From Heliopora coerulea (taxonomy: Eukaryota > Cnidaria > Anthozoa > Scleralcyonacea > Helioporidae): 64,000 nucleotides of DNA. Made by a program: the position numbers and the translations under genes. Below the pieces are notes generated by a model that made no database searches, was not told the DNA's origin, and was given only the letters and a program-made list of their open reading frames with translations. Shown here piece after piece: positions 1 to 13,556 of the stretch (position 1 is the first letter of the stretch; every line of letters starts with the position of its first letter). The stretch covers positions 124,001-188,000 of the forward strand of contig JASJOG010000122.1 in assembly GCA_030142905.1 (NCBI GenBank). The letters run 5' to 3'.

Positions 1-3000
1 AAAACCTACTTACTGCAAACACAGTAATTTCACCATCTGTTTCACTAATCGTCTTATCTCGCCTAGATTAACCGTTTTTCACGAGTTTCACAAATTCTAA
101 CAGCACCTAGATGAATCGACGAAATTCGATTTCTTTAATCATGTATGGGTGGATAGGAACATTTTAGGAGGTTTTGAAAAGTTTTGGATACGTATTTCGC
201 TTCGAACCAATTCTAACCATTCTTTTCGCTTTTCGCCCTATAAGGGCTAAAGAGGCCATTTTCTAAACATTGTCATATCTTAAGAAATACTGCTCGAATC
301 GATGAACTAATACTTTCATTACCTCCTCTGACCCGAATAGATTATTTTAGAAAAATTAGTGTGCTTTTGGAAATTTTCGGGGAAACCTACTTGCTGCAAT
401 CACATTAGTTTATCTTTTCATTTGCCAATTCTTCTTATCTCGTGGAGATAGATAAAGCGTTTTTCACGAGTTTCACAAATTTTAACAGCACTTAGATGAA
501 TCGACGAAATTCGATTCTTTAATTATGTATGGGTGGAAAGAAACATTTTAGGAATTTTGGAAAAGTTTAGGACACGTATTTCGCTTCAAACCAATTCTAA
601 CCATTCTTATCGCTTTTCGCCGTATAAGGGCTAAAGAGGCCATTTTCTAAACATTGCCATATTTTAAGAAATAGTGCTCGAATCGATGAACTAATACTTT
701 TATTACCTCCTCTGACCCGAATAGATAATTTTAGAAGCATTGGGGATTTTTAGGAAATTTTCGAGAAAACCTACTAACTGTAAACACAGTAATTTCACTG
801 TCCGTTTCTCTAATATTCTTATCTCGCCGAGATAAAGCGTTTTTCACGAGTTTCACAAATTCTCCCAGCACAAAGATGGATCCACGAAATTCGATTTCTT
901 TAATCATGTATGGGTGGAAAGGAACATTTTAGGAGGTTTTGAAAAAATTTGGAAACGTATTTCGCTTCCAACCAATTCTTACCCTTTTTATGGCATTTGG
1001 GCTTCTGAAGCTTAAGAGGCCAATTTCTAAACATTGAAATATAATCGCAAATAGTTCTCCAATCAATGAACTAATACTTTTATTCTCTTCTCTTACCCGA
1101 ATAGATCATTTTAGAAGCATTGGCAAGCTTTTGAAAATTTTCGTGAAAACCTACTCACTGCAAACTCAGTAATTTCACTGTCCGTTTCACTAATCGAATT
1201 ATCTCGCCGAAATAAAGCGTTTTTCGCGAGTTTCACAAAATCTGACAGAACCTCCTCGATCAAAGAAATTCGATTTGTTTTATCATGTATGGGTGGAAAG
1301 GAATATTTTAGGAATTTTGGAAAAGTTTGGGACACGTATTTCGCTTCGAACGAATTCTAACCATTCTTATCGCTTTTCGCCCTATAAAGGATAAAGAGGC
1401 CATTTTCTAAACATTGCCATATTTTAAGAAATAGTGCTCGAATCGATGAACTAATACTTTTATTACCTCCTCTGACCCGAATAGATAATTTTAGAAGCAT
1501 TGGCGATTTTTAGGAAATTTTAGAGAAAACCTCTTACTGCAAACACAGTAATTTCACTGTCTGTTTCACTAATCGTCTAATCTCGCCGAGATAAAGCGTT
1601 TTTGACGAGTTTCACAATATCTGAAATAAACTCGTCGAATCGACGAAATTCGATTTATTTTATCATGTATGGTTAGAAAGGGACATTTTACGAGGTTTAA
1701 AAAAGTTTTGGATACGTATTTCGCTTCAAACCAATTCTTACCATTCTTATGGCTCTTTACACTATAAGGGCTAAAGAGGCCATTTTCTAAACATTGCCAT
1801 TTCTTAAAAAATACTGCTCGATATCGATGAACTAATACTTTTATTACCTCCTCTGACCCGATTAGATTATTTTAGAAGCATTGGCGAGCTTTAGGAAATT
1901 TTCGAGAAAACCTACTAACTGTAAACACAGTAATTTCACTGTCCGTTTCTCTAATATTCTTATCTCGCCGAGATAAAGCGTTTTTCACGAGTTTCACAAA
2001 TTTTAACAGCACCGAGATGGATCGACGAAATTCGATTTCTTTAATCATGTATGGGTGATAGGAACATTTTAGGAAGTTTTGAAAAGTTTTGGAAACGTAT
2101 TTCGCTTCGAACCAATTCTTACCCTTTTTATGGCGTTTGCGTTTCTGATGCTTAAGAGGCCATTTTCTAAACATTGCCATATCTTAAGAAATACTGCTCG
2201 AATCGATGAACTAATACCTTTATTACCTCCTCTAACCCGAATAGATTATTTTAGAAGCGTTGGCGTGCTTTGGTAATTTTCGAGAAAACCTACTTGCTGC
2301 AATCACATTAGTTTATCTTTTCGTTTGCCTATTCTTCTTATCACGTGGAGATAAAGCATTTTTCACGAGTTTCACAAATTCTCACAAAACCTCGTCGAAT
2401 CGACGAAATTCGATTTGTTTTATCATGAATGGGTGGAAAGGAACATTTTAGGAGGTTTGGAAAAGTTTGGGACATGTATTTCGCTTCAAACCAATTCTAA
2501 CCATTCTTATCGCTTTTCGCCCTTTAAGGTCTAAAGAATCCATTTTCTAAACATTGCCATATCTTAAGAAATACTGCTCGAATCGATGAACTAATACTTT
2601 TATTACATCTTATGACCCGAATAGATCATTTTAGATGCATTGACGTGCTTTTGGAAATTTTCGAGAGAACCTACTCACTGGAAACACAGTAATTTCACAG
2701 TCCGTTTCACTAATCGTCTTATCTCGCCGTGATAAAGCGTTTTTCGTGAGTTTCACAAAATCGGACAGCAACTCATCGAATGAACGAAATTCGATTTCTT
2801 TTATGTATAGGTGTAAAGGAACATTTTAGGAGGTTTAAAAAAGTTTGGGACACGTATTTCGCTTCAAACCAATTCTAACCATTCTTTTTGCTCTTTACAC
2901 TATAAGGGCTAAAGAGGCCATTTTCTAAACATTGCCATATCTTAAGAAATACTGCTCGAATCGATGAACTAATACTTTTATTACCTCCTCTGACCCGAAT

Positions 3001-6000
3001 AGATTATTTTAGAAGCATTGGCGTGCTTTTGGAAATTTTCGAGAAAACGTACTTGCTGCAAGCACATTAGTTTATCTTTTCGTTTGCCTATTCTTCTTAT
3101 CTCGTGGAGATAAAGCATTTTTCACGAGTTTCACAAATTCTCACAAAACCTCGTCGAATCGACGAAATTCGATTAGTTTTATCATGAATGGGTGGAAAGG
3201 AACATTTTTGGAGGTTTGGAAAAGTTTGGGACACGTATTTCGCTTCAAACAAATTCTAACCATTTTAATCACTTTTCGCACTATAAAGTCTAAAGAGGCC
3301 ATTTTCTAAACATTGCCACATCTTAAAAAATAGTAATTGAATCGATGAACTAATACTTTAATTACTTTCTGTGACCCGAATAGATTATTTTAGAAGCATT
3401 GGCGTACTTTTGGAAATTTTCGAGAAATCCTACAAACTGCAAACATAGTAATTTCACTGTCCGTTTCTCTAATCGTCTTATCTCGCCGAGATAAAGCGTT
3501 TTTCGCTATTTTCACATATTCTCACAGCACCTAATCGAATCAACGAAATTCGATTTGTTTTATCATGTATGCGTGGAAAGGAACATTTTAGGAGGTTTAA
3601 AAAAGATTGGGACACGTATTTCGCTTCAAACGAATTCTAACCATTCTTATCGCTTTTCGCACTATAAGGGCTAAAGAGGCCATTTTCTAAACATTGCCAT
3701 TTCTTAAGAAATAGTATTCGAATCGACGAACTATTACATTTATTACCTCCTCTGACCCGAATAGATTATTTTAGAAGCATTGGCGTGCTTTTGGACATTT
3801 TCGAGAATTCCTACTCACTGCAAACACAGTAATTTCACTGTACGTTTCACTAATCGTCTTATCTCGCAGAGATAAAGCGTTTTTCGCGAGTTTCACAAAA
3901 TCGGACAGCACCTCATCGAATTAACGAAATTTAATTTCTTTTAAAATATCTGGGTGGAAAATAACATTTTGGGGGTTTAAAAAAGTTTGAGACACGTATT
4001 TCGCTTCAAACCAATTCTAACAATTCTTATGGCTCTTTGCACTATAAGGGCAAAAGAGGCCATTTTCGAAACATTGCCATTTCTTAAGAAATAGAGCTCG
4101 AATCGATGAACTAATACTTTTATTACCTCCTTTAACAGAATTAAATCATTTTAGAAGCATTGGCGAGCTTTAGGAAATTTTCATGAAAACCTTCTAACTG
4201 TAAACTCAGTAATTTCACTGTCAGTTTCACTAATCGTCTTATCTCGCCGAGATAAAGAGTTTTTCACGAGTTTCACAAATTCTAACAGCACTTAGATTCA
4301 TCGACGAAATTCGATTTCTTTAATCATGTATGGTTGGAAAGGAACATTTTAGGAGGTTTGGAAAAGTTTTGGACACGTATTTCGCTTCAAACTAATTCTA
4401 ACCATTCTTATCGCTTTTCGCACTATAAGGGCTAAAGAGGCCATTTTCTAAACATTGCCATTTCTTAAGAAATAGTATTTGAATCGATGAACTAATACTT
4501 TTATTAGCTCCTCTGACCTGAATAGATTATTTTAGGAGCATTGTCGGGCTTTTGGACATTTTCAAGAAATCCTACTTACTGCAAACACAGTAATATCACT
4601 GTCCGTTTCACTAATCGTCTTATCTCGCCGAGATAAAGCGTTTTTCGCGACTTTCACAAAATCGGACAGCACCTCATCGAATTAACGAAATTCAATTTAT
4701 TTTATAATGTATGGGTGGAAAGGAACATTTTTTGGGGTTTGAGAAAATTTTGGACGTGTATTTCGCTTCAAAATAATTCTAACAATTTTTATGGCTCTTT
4801 GCACTATAAGGGCAAAAGAGGCCACTTTAGAAACATTGCCATTTCTTAAGAAATAGTGCTCGAATCGATGAACTAATACTTTTATTATCTTTTTTATCCG
4901 GAATAGATCATTTTAGAAGCATTGGCGAGCTTTAGGAAATTTTCGAAAAAACTTCCTTACTGCAAACACAGTAATTTCACTGTACGTTTCTCTAATTTTC
5001 TTATATCGCCGAGATAAAGCGTTTTTCACGAGTTTAACAAATTCTAACAGCACCTAGATGAATCGACGAAATTCAATTTTTTTATCATATATGGGTGGAA
5101 AGGAACATTTTAGGGGGTTTAAAAAAGATTGGGACACGTATTTCACTTCAAAATAATTCTAACCATTCTTATAGCTTTTCGCACTATAAGGGCTAAACGG
5201 GCCATTTTCTAATCATTGCCATATCTTAAGAAATAGTTCTGGAATCGATTAACTAATTCTTTTATTACCTCCTCTGACCCGAGTAGATAATTTTAGAAGC
5301 ATTGGCGTTCTTTTGGACATTTTCGTGAATTCCTACTCACTGCAAATACAGTAATTTCACTGTCCGTTTCACTAATCGTCTTACCTCGCAGAGATAAAGC
5401 GTTTTTCGCGAGTTTCAGAAAATCGGACAGCACCTAGTCGAATCAACGAAATTCAATTTCTTTTATAATATATGGGTGGAAAGGAAAATTTTTAGCGGTT
5501 TTAAAAAGTTTGAGACACGTATTTCGCTTCAAACAAATTCTAACAATTCTTATGGCTCTTTGCACTATAAGGGCAAAATAGGCCATTTTCGAAACATTGC
5601 CATTTCTTAAGAAATAGTGCTCGAATCGATGAACTAATACTTTTATTACCTCCTTTAATCGGAATAGAGCATTTTAGAAGCAATAGCGAGCTTTAGGAAA
5701 TTTTCGTGAAAACCTACTAACTGTAAACTCAGTAATTTCACTGTCCGTTTCTCTAATATTCTTATCTCGCCGAAATAAAGCGTTTTTCACGAGTTTACAA
5801 ATTCTAACAGCACATAGATGGATCAACGAAATTCGATTTCTTTAATCATGTATGGGTGGAAAGGAACATTTTAGGGGGTTTAAAAAAGTTTGAGACACGT
5901 ATTTCGCTTCAAACCAATTCTAACCATTCTTATGGCTCTTTACACTATAAGGGCTAAAGAGGCCATTTTCTAAACATTGCCATTTTTTAAGAAATAGTGC

Positions 6001-8300
6001 TCGAATCGATGAACTGATACTTTTATTCCTCCTCTGACCCGAATAGATTATTTTAGAAGCATTGGCGTGCTTTTGGACATTTTCGAGAATTCCTACTCAC
6101 TGCAAACACAGTAATTTAACTGTCCGTTTCACTAATCGTCTTATCTCGACGAGATAAAGCGTTTTTCGCGAGTTTCACAAATTCTCACAGCACCTAGATG
6201 AATCGACGTTATTCGATTTGTTTTATCATGTATGGGTGGAAAGGAACATTTTAGGAATTTTGGAAAAGTTTGAGACACGTATTTCGCTTTAAACCAATTC
6301 TAACCATTCTTATGGCTCTTTGCAATATAAGGGCTAAATAGGCCATTTTCTAAACAAAGCCATTTCTTAAGAAATTGTGGTAGAATCGATGAACTAATAC
6401 TTTTATTACCTCCTTTATCAGGAATAGATCATTTTAGAAGCATTGGGGAGCTTTTGGAAATTTTCGCGAAAACCTCCTTTCTGCAAACACAGTAATTTCA
6501 CTGTCTGTTTCACTAAACGTCTTAACTCGCCGAGATGAAGCGTTTTTCACGAGATTCACAAATTCTCAAAGCCCCTCATCCAATCAACGAAATTCGATTT
6601 GTTTTATCATGTATGGGTGGAAAGGAACATTTTAGGAGGTTTGGAAAAATTTGGGACACGTATTTCGCTTCAAACCAATTCTAACCATTCTTATCGCTTT
6701 TCGCCGTATAAGGTCTAAAGAGGCCATTTTCTAAACATTGCCATATCTTAAGAAATACTCCTATTATCGATGAACTAATACTTTTATTACCTCCTCTGAC
6801 CCGAATAGATTATTTTAGAAGCATTGGCGTGCTTTTGGAAATTTTCGAGAAAACCTTCTTGCTGGAAGCACATTAGTTTATCTTTTCGTTTCCATATTCT
6901 TCTTATCTCGTGGAGATAAAGCGTTTTTCGCGAGTTTCACAAATTCTAACAGCACCTAGTCGAATCGACGAAATTCGATTTGTTTTATCATGTATGGGTG
7001 GAAAGGAACATTTTAGGAGGTTTGGAAAAGTTTAGGACATGTATTTCGCTTCGAACTAATTCTTACCCTTTTTATGGCGTTTCCCCTTCTGATGCTTAAA
7101 AGACCAATTTCTAAATATTGAAATATTATCGCAAATAATTCTCCAATCAATGAACTAATACTTTTAATCTCTTCTTCTTCCCGAATAGATCATTTTAGAA
7201 GCATTGGTGAGCTTTTGAAAATTTTAGAGAAAACCTCCTTACAGCAAACACTGTAATTTCACTGTCCGTTTCACTAATCGTCTTATCTTGCCTAGATAAA
7301 GCGTTTTTCACGAATTTCACAAAATCTCACAGCACCTCGTCGAATCGACGAAATTCGATTTGTTTTATCATGTATGCGTGGAAAGGAACATTTTAGGAGG
7401 TTTTGAAAAGTTTGGGACACGTATTTCGCTTCGAACCAATTCTAACCATTCTTATCGCTTTTCGCCATATAAGGGCTAAAGGGCCATTTTCTAAACATTG
7501 CTATATCTTAAGAAATACTGATCGAATCGATGAACTAATACTTTTATTACCTCCTCTGACCCGAATAGATTATTTTTGAAACATTGGCGTCCTTTTGGAC
7601 ATTTTCGAGAATTCCTACTCACTGCAACACAGTAATTTCACTGTCCGTTTCACTAATCGTCTTATCTCGCCGAGATAAAGCGTTTTTCGCGAATTTCAAA
7701 AATTCTCACAGCACCTAGATGAATCGACGTTATTCGATTTGTTTTATCATGTATGGGTGGAAAGGAATATTTTAGAAGGTTTGGAAAAGTTTGGGCCACG
7801 TATTTCGCTTCAAACCAATTCTAACTATTCTTATCGCTTTTCGCCCTATAATGGCTAAAGATGAAATTTCCTAAAAATTGCCATATTTTAAGAAATAGTG
7901 CTCGAATCGAAAAACTAATACTTTTATTACCTCCTCTGACCCGAATAGATAATTTTAGAAGCATTGGGGATTTTTAGGAAATTTTCGATAAAACCTCCTT
8001 AGTGCAAACACATGAATTTCACTGTCCGTTTCATTAATCGTCTTATCTTGCCGAGATAAAGCGTTTTTCGCGATTTTCACAAATTCTCACAGCACCTCAT
8101 CGTATCAACGAAATTCGATTTGTTTTATCATGTATGGTATGACAGGAACATTTTAGGAAGTTTTGAAATGTTTGGGACCGTATATCGCTTCAAACCAATT
8201 CTAACTTTTCTTATGGTTGTTTACACAATAAGGGCTAAAGAGGCCATTTTCAAAACTTTGCCATATTTTAAGAAATAGTGCTCGAATCGAAGAACTAATA
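1..8300. repeat. Diverged left part of the satellite array
   Basis: About 22 monomers that differ from each other by many scattered substitutions and small indels, for example AAATCGGACAGCACCTCATCGAAT near 3,900 and 4,660 against AAATTCTAACAGCACC elsewhere. I found no multi-monomer block in this stretch repeated at near identity in the core. Type A second halves dominate, with type B at about 985, 2,118 and 7,065. One 165-bp segment (4,224-4,388) is identical to 55,028-55,192. Confidence 0.85.
2397..2777. repeat. Reference monomer (381 bp) with two related half-units
   Basis: Taking GAATCGACGAA as the phase point, one monomer runs from 2,397 to the equivalent site at 2,778. The half-unit 2,397-2,579 (183 bp) starts with GAATCGACGAA, and 2,580-2,777 (198 bp) starts with GAATCGATGAA. 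In each half an ATTTTAG(G/A)(A)G..TTGG block begins 48 bp after the phase point in typical monomers. In each half a CTTATC..CGCC..TAAAG block precedes the phase point, with TAAAG 45 or 48 bp upstream. This points to an ancestral ~190-bp unit that was duplicated and diverged. The half-length is close to a nucleosome repeat; that link is inference. Confidence 0.7.
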
Positions 8301-8329
8301 CTTTTATTACCTACTCTGACCCGAATAGA

Positions 8330-11300
8330 TAATTTTAGAAGCATTGGGGATTTTTAGGAAATTTTCGATAAAACCTCCTTGGTGCAAACACATGAATTTC
8401 ACTGTACGTTTCACTAATCGTCTTATCTCGCCGAGATAAAGCGTTTTTCGCGAGTTTCACAAATTCTCACAGCACTTCGTCGAATCGACGAAATTCGATT
8501 TGTTTTATCATGTATGGGTGGAAAGGAACATTTTAGAAATTTTGGAAAAGTTTGAGACACGTATTTCGCTTTTTAACCAATTCTTACTATTCTTATGGCT
8601 CTTTGCAATATAAGGGTAAAAAGGTTATTTTCTAAACAAAGCCATTTCTTAAGAAATAGTGGTAGAATCGATGAACTAATACTTTTATTACCTCCTTTAA
8701 CCGGAATAGATCATTTTAGAAGCATTGGGGAGCTTTTGGAAATTTTCGAGAAAACCTCCTTTCTGCAAACACAGTAATTTCACTGTCTGTTTCACTAATC
8801 GTCTTATCTATCCGAGATAAAGCGTTTTTCGCGAGTCTCACAAATTCTAACAGCACCTAGATGAATCGACGTTATTCGATTTGTTTTATCATGTATGGGT
8901 GGAAAGGAACATTTTATGAGGTTTGGAAAAGTTTGGTACACGTATTTCGCTTCCAACCAATTTTAACCATTCTTATGGCTTTTCCCTCTATAAAGGCTAA
9001 AGAGGCCATTTTCTAAACATTGCCATATCTTAAGAAATAGTGCTCGAATCGATGAACTAATACTTTTATTACCTTTTCTGACCAGAATAAATTATTTTAG
9101 AAACCTTGGGGAGCTTTAGGAAATTTTAGAGAAAACCTACTTACTGCAAAAACAGTAATTTCACAGTGCATTTCTCTAATCTTCTTATCTCGCCGAGATA
9201 AAGCGTTTTTCGCGAGTTTCACAAATTCTAACAGCACCTAGATGATTCGACGAAATTCAATTTGTTTAATCATGTATGGTTGGAAATGAACATTTTAGGA
9301 GGTTTTGAAAAGTTTTATACACGTATTTCGCTTCGAACCAATTCTTACCCTTTTTATGGCGTTTGCGTTTCTGACGCTTTAAAGGCCAATTTCTAAACAT
9401 TGAAATATTATTACAAATAGTTCTCCAATCAATGAACAAATACTTTTATTCTCTTCTCTTACCCGAATAGATCATTTTAGAAGCATTGGCGAGCTTTTGA
9501 AAATTTTCGAATAACCTACTCACTGCAAACACATTAATTTCACTGTCCGTTTCTCTAATATTTTTTATCTCGACGAGATAAAGCGTTTTTCGCGAGTTTC
9601 ACAAATTCTCACAGCACCTAGCTGAATCGACGTTATTCGATTTGTTTTATCATGTATGGGTGGAAAGGAACATTTTAGGAGGTTTGGAAAAATTTGGGAC
9701 ACGTATTTCGCTTCAAACCAATTCTAACCATTCTTATCGCTTTTCGCCGTATATGGTCTAAAGAGGCCATTTTCTAAACATTGCCATTTCTTAAGAAATA
9801 GTTGTGGAATCGATGAACTAAAACTTTTTTTACCTCCTTTAACGGGAATAGATCATTTTAGAAGCATTGGCGAGCTTTTGAAAATTTTCGAATAACCTAC
9901 TCACTGCAAACACATTAATTTCACTGTCCGTTTCTCTAATATTCTTTTCTCGTGGAGATAAAGCGTTTTTCGCGAGTTTCACAAATTCTCACAGCACCTA
10001 GATGAATCGAGATTACTCGATTTGTTTTATCATGTATGCGTGGAAAGGAACATTTTAGGAATTTTGGAAAAGTTTGGGACACTTATTTCGCTTTAAACCA
10101 ATTCTTACTATTCTTATGGCTCTTTGCAATATAAGGGTAAAAAGGTTATTTTCTAAACAAAGCCATTTCTTAAGAAATAGTGGTAGAATCGATGAACTAA
10201 TACTTTTATTACCTCCTTTAACCGGAATAGATCATTTTAGAAACATTGGGGAGCTTTTGGAAATTTTCGAGAAAACCTCCCTTCTGCAAACACAGTAATT
10301 TCACTGTCTGTTTCACTAATCGTCTTATCTCGCCTAAATAAAGCGTTTTTCACGAGTTTCACAAATTCTCACAGCACTACGTCGAATCGATGAAATTCGA
10401 TTTGTTTTATCATGTATGGGTGGAAAGGAATATTTTAGGAATTTTGGAAAAGTTTGAGACACGTATTTCGCTTCAAACCAATTCTAACCATGCTTATGGC
10501 TCTTTGCACTATAAGGTCTAAAGAGGCCATTTTCTAAACATTGCCATTTCTTAAGAAATAGTTGTGGATTCGATGAACTAAAACTTTTTTTACCTCTTTT
10601 AACCGGAATAGATCATTTTAGAAGCATTGGCGAGCTTTTGGAAATTTACGTGAAAACCTCCTTTATGCAAACACAGTAATTTCACTGTCTGTTTCACTAA
10701 TCGTCTTATCTCGCCGAGATAAAGCGTTTTTCGCGAGTTTCAAAAATTCTCACAGTACCTCGTCGAATAGACGAAATTCGATTTGTTTTATCATGTATGG
10801 TTGGAAATGAACATTTTAGGAGGTTTTGAAAAGTTTTATACACGTATTTCGCTTCGAACCAATTCTTACCTTTTTTATGGCGTTTGCGTTTCTGATGCTT
10901 TAAAGGCCAATTTCTAAACATTGAAATATTATCGCAAATAGTTCTCCAAGCAATGAACAAATACTTTCATTCTCTTATCTTTCCCGAATAGATCATTTTA
11001 GAAGCATTGGCGAGCTTTTGAAAATTTTCGAATAACCTACTCACTGCAAACACATTAATTTCACTGTCCGTTTCTCTAATATTCTTATCTCGTGGAGATA
11101 AAGCGTTTTTCGCGAGTTTCACAAATTCTCACAGCACCTAGATGAATCGACGTTATTCGATTTGTTTTATCATGTATGCGTGGAAAGGAACATTTTAGGA
11201 ATTTTGGAAAAGTTTGGGACACGTATTTCGCTTCAAACCAATTCTAACCATTCTTATCGCTTTTCGCCGTATAAGGGCTAAAGAGGCCATTTTCTAAACA

Positions 11301-11880
11301 TTGCCATATCTTAAAAAATACTTGTCGAATCGATGAACTAATACTTTTATTACCTCCTCTGACCCGAATAAATTATTTTAGAAGCATTGGCGTGCTTTTG
11401 GAAATTTTCGAGAAATCCTACTAACTGTAAACAGAGTAATTTCACTGTCCGTTTCTCTAATATTCTTATCTCGCCGAGATAAAGCGTTTTTCACGAGTTT
11501 CACAAATTCTAACAGCACCTAGATGGATCGACGAAATTCGATTTCTTTAATCATGTATGAGTGGTAAATAACATTTTAAGAGGTTTTGAAAAGTTTGGGA
11601 CACGTATTTCGCTTCGAACCAATTCTAACCCTTTTTATGGCGTTTGCGCTTCTGATGCTTAAAAGGCCTATTTCTAACCACTGAAATTTTATCGCAAATA
11701 GTTCTCCAATCAAAGAACTGATACTTTTATTCTCTTGTCTTACCCGAATAGATCATTTTAGAAGCATTGGCGAGTTTTGAAAATTTTTGAAAAAACCTAC
11801 TCATGCAAACACATTAATTTTACTGTCCGTTTTACTAATCGTCTTATCTCGCCGAGATAAAGCGTTTTTCGCGAGGTTCA
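8330..11880. repeat. Higher-order block A, copy 1 (~3.5 kb, about 9 monomers)
   Basis: Near-identical to 35,636-39,190 at a constant offset of 27,306. Landmarks include a rare CGCTTTTTAACCAATTC variant at 8,568 (matching 35,874), AAAGGTTATTTTCTAAACAAAG monomers, and TTTATACACGTATTTCG at about 9,313 and 10,832. Copy 1 carries a few private changes, including the patch around 9,790-9,850. The left match fades at about 8,300 and the right match ends at about 11,880. Confidence 0.85.
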
Positions 11881-12119
11881 CAAATTCTCACAGCACCTAG
11901 ATGAATCGACGTTATTCGATTTGTTTTATCATGTATGGTTGGAAAGGAATATTTTAGGTGGATTTGAAAAGTTTGGGACACGTATTTCGCTTCGAACCAA
12001 TTCTTACCCTTTTTATGGCTTTTCCACTTCTGATGCTTAAAAGACCAATTTCTAAACATTGAAATATTATCGCAAATAGTTCTCCTATCAATGAACTAAT
12101 ACTTTTAATCTCTTATCCT

Positions 12120-13556
12120 TCCCGAATAGATCATTTTAGAAGCAATGGCGTGCTTTTGGAAATTTTCGAGAAATCCTACTCACTGCAAACAAAGTAATTT
12201 CACTGTCCGTTTCACTAATTGTCTTATATCGCCGAGATTAAGCGTTTTTCGCGAGTTTCACAAATTCTCACAGCACCTAGATGGATCGACGAAATTCGGT
12301 TTATTTAATCATGTATGGGTGAAAAGGAACATTTTAGGAGTTTTGGAAAAGTTTGGGACACGTATTTCGCTTCAAACCAATTCTAACCATTTTTATCGCT
12401 TTTCGCCCTATGATGGCTAAAGAGGCCATTTTCTCAAAATTGCCATATTTTAAGAAATAGTGCTCGAATCGAAGAACTAATACTTTTATTACATTCTCTG
12501 ACCCGAATAGATCATTTTAGAAGCATTGGGGATTTTTAGGAAATTTTCGATAAAACTTCCTTACTGCAAACACAGTAATTTCACTGTCTGTTTCTCTAAT
12601 CGTCTTATCTCGCCGAGATAAAGCGTTTTTGACGAGTTTCACAAAATTATGAAAGCATCTCGTCGAATCGACGAAATTCGATTTGTTTTATCATGTATGG
12701 GTGGAAAGGAACATTTTACGAAGTTTAAAAAAGTTTGGGACAAGTATTTCGCTTCAAACCAATACTAACCATTCTTATAGCTTTTCGGATCTATAATGTC
12801 TAAAGATGGCTTTTTCTAAACATTGCTATATTTTCAGAAATACTGCTCGAATCGATGAACTACTACTTTTTTACCTCCTCTGACCCGAATAGATTATTTT
12901 AGAAGCAATGGCGAGCTTTAGGAAATTTTCGAGAAAACCTACTAACTGTAAAAAGAGTAATTTCACTGTCCGTTTCTCTAATATTCTTATCTCGCCGAGA
13001 TAAAGCGTTTTTCACGAGTTTCACAAATTCTAACAGCACCTAGATGGATCGAAGAAATTCGATTTCTTTAATCATGTATGGGGGAAAGTTTGGGCCACGT
13101 ATTTAATTCGAACCAATTCTTACCCTTTTTATGGCGTTTGCGCTTCTGATGCTTAAGAGGCCAATTTCTAAACATTGAAATATTATCGCAAATAGTTATC
13201 CAATCAATGAACTAATACTTTTATTTACTTCTCTTACCCGAATAGATCATTTAAGAAGCATTGGCGAGCTTTTGAAAATTTTCGAGAAAACCTACTCACT
13301 GCAAACACAGTAATTCACTGTCCGTTTCTATAATATTCTTATCTCGCTGAGATAAAGCGTTTTTCGCGAGTTTCACAAATTCTCACAGCACCTACATGAA
13401 TCAACGTTATTCGATTTGTTTTATCATGTATGCGTGGAAAGGAACATTTTAGGAATTTTGAAAAAGTTTGAGACACGTATTTCGCTTCAAACCAATTCTA
13501 ACCATTCTTATGGGTGTTTACACTATAAGGACTCAAGAGGCCATTTTCTAAACATT
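12120..13556. repeat. Higher-order block of ~1.4 kb, matching 51,545-52,980
   Basis: The offset to the second copy is 39,424-39,425, with one small indel. Shared rare features are TATCGCCGAGATTAAGCG near 12,226, ATTATGAAAGCATCTCG near 12,645, CTGTAAAAAGAGTAATTTC near 12,945 and the shortened ATGTATGGGGGAAAG monomer at about 13,076. The first ~300 bp also match 34,490-34,800. The block bridges block A and superblock S. Confidence 0.8.
13081..13430. repeat. Short 351-bp satellite variant
   Basis: This monomer lacks about 28-29 bp between ATGTATGGG and AAAGTTTGGG. It also carries TTTAATTCGAACC in place of TTTCGCTTCGAACC and CAGTAATTCACTG with one T missing. Together these give a period of about 351 bp. 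The same variant begins near 22,942, 23,294, 40,381, 40,732 and 52,500. Full-length monomers at 33,215 and 49,135 already carry TTTAATTCGAACC, so the substitution probably preceded the deletion. Confidence 0.85.
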
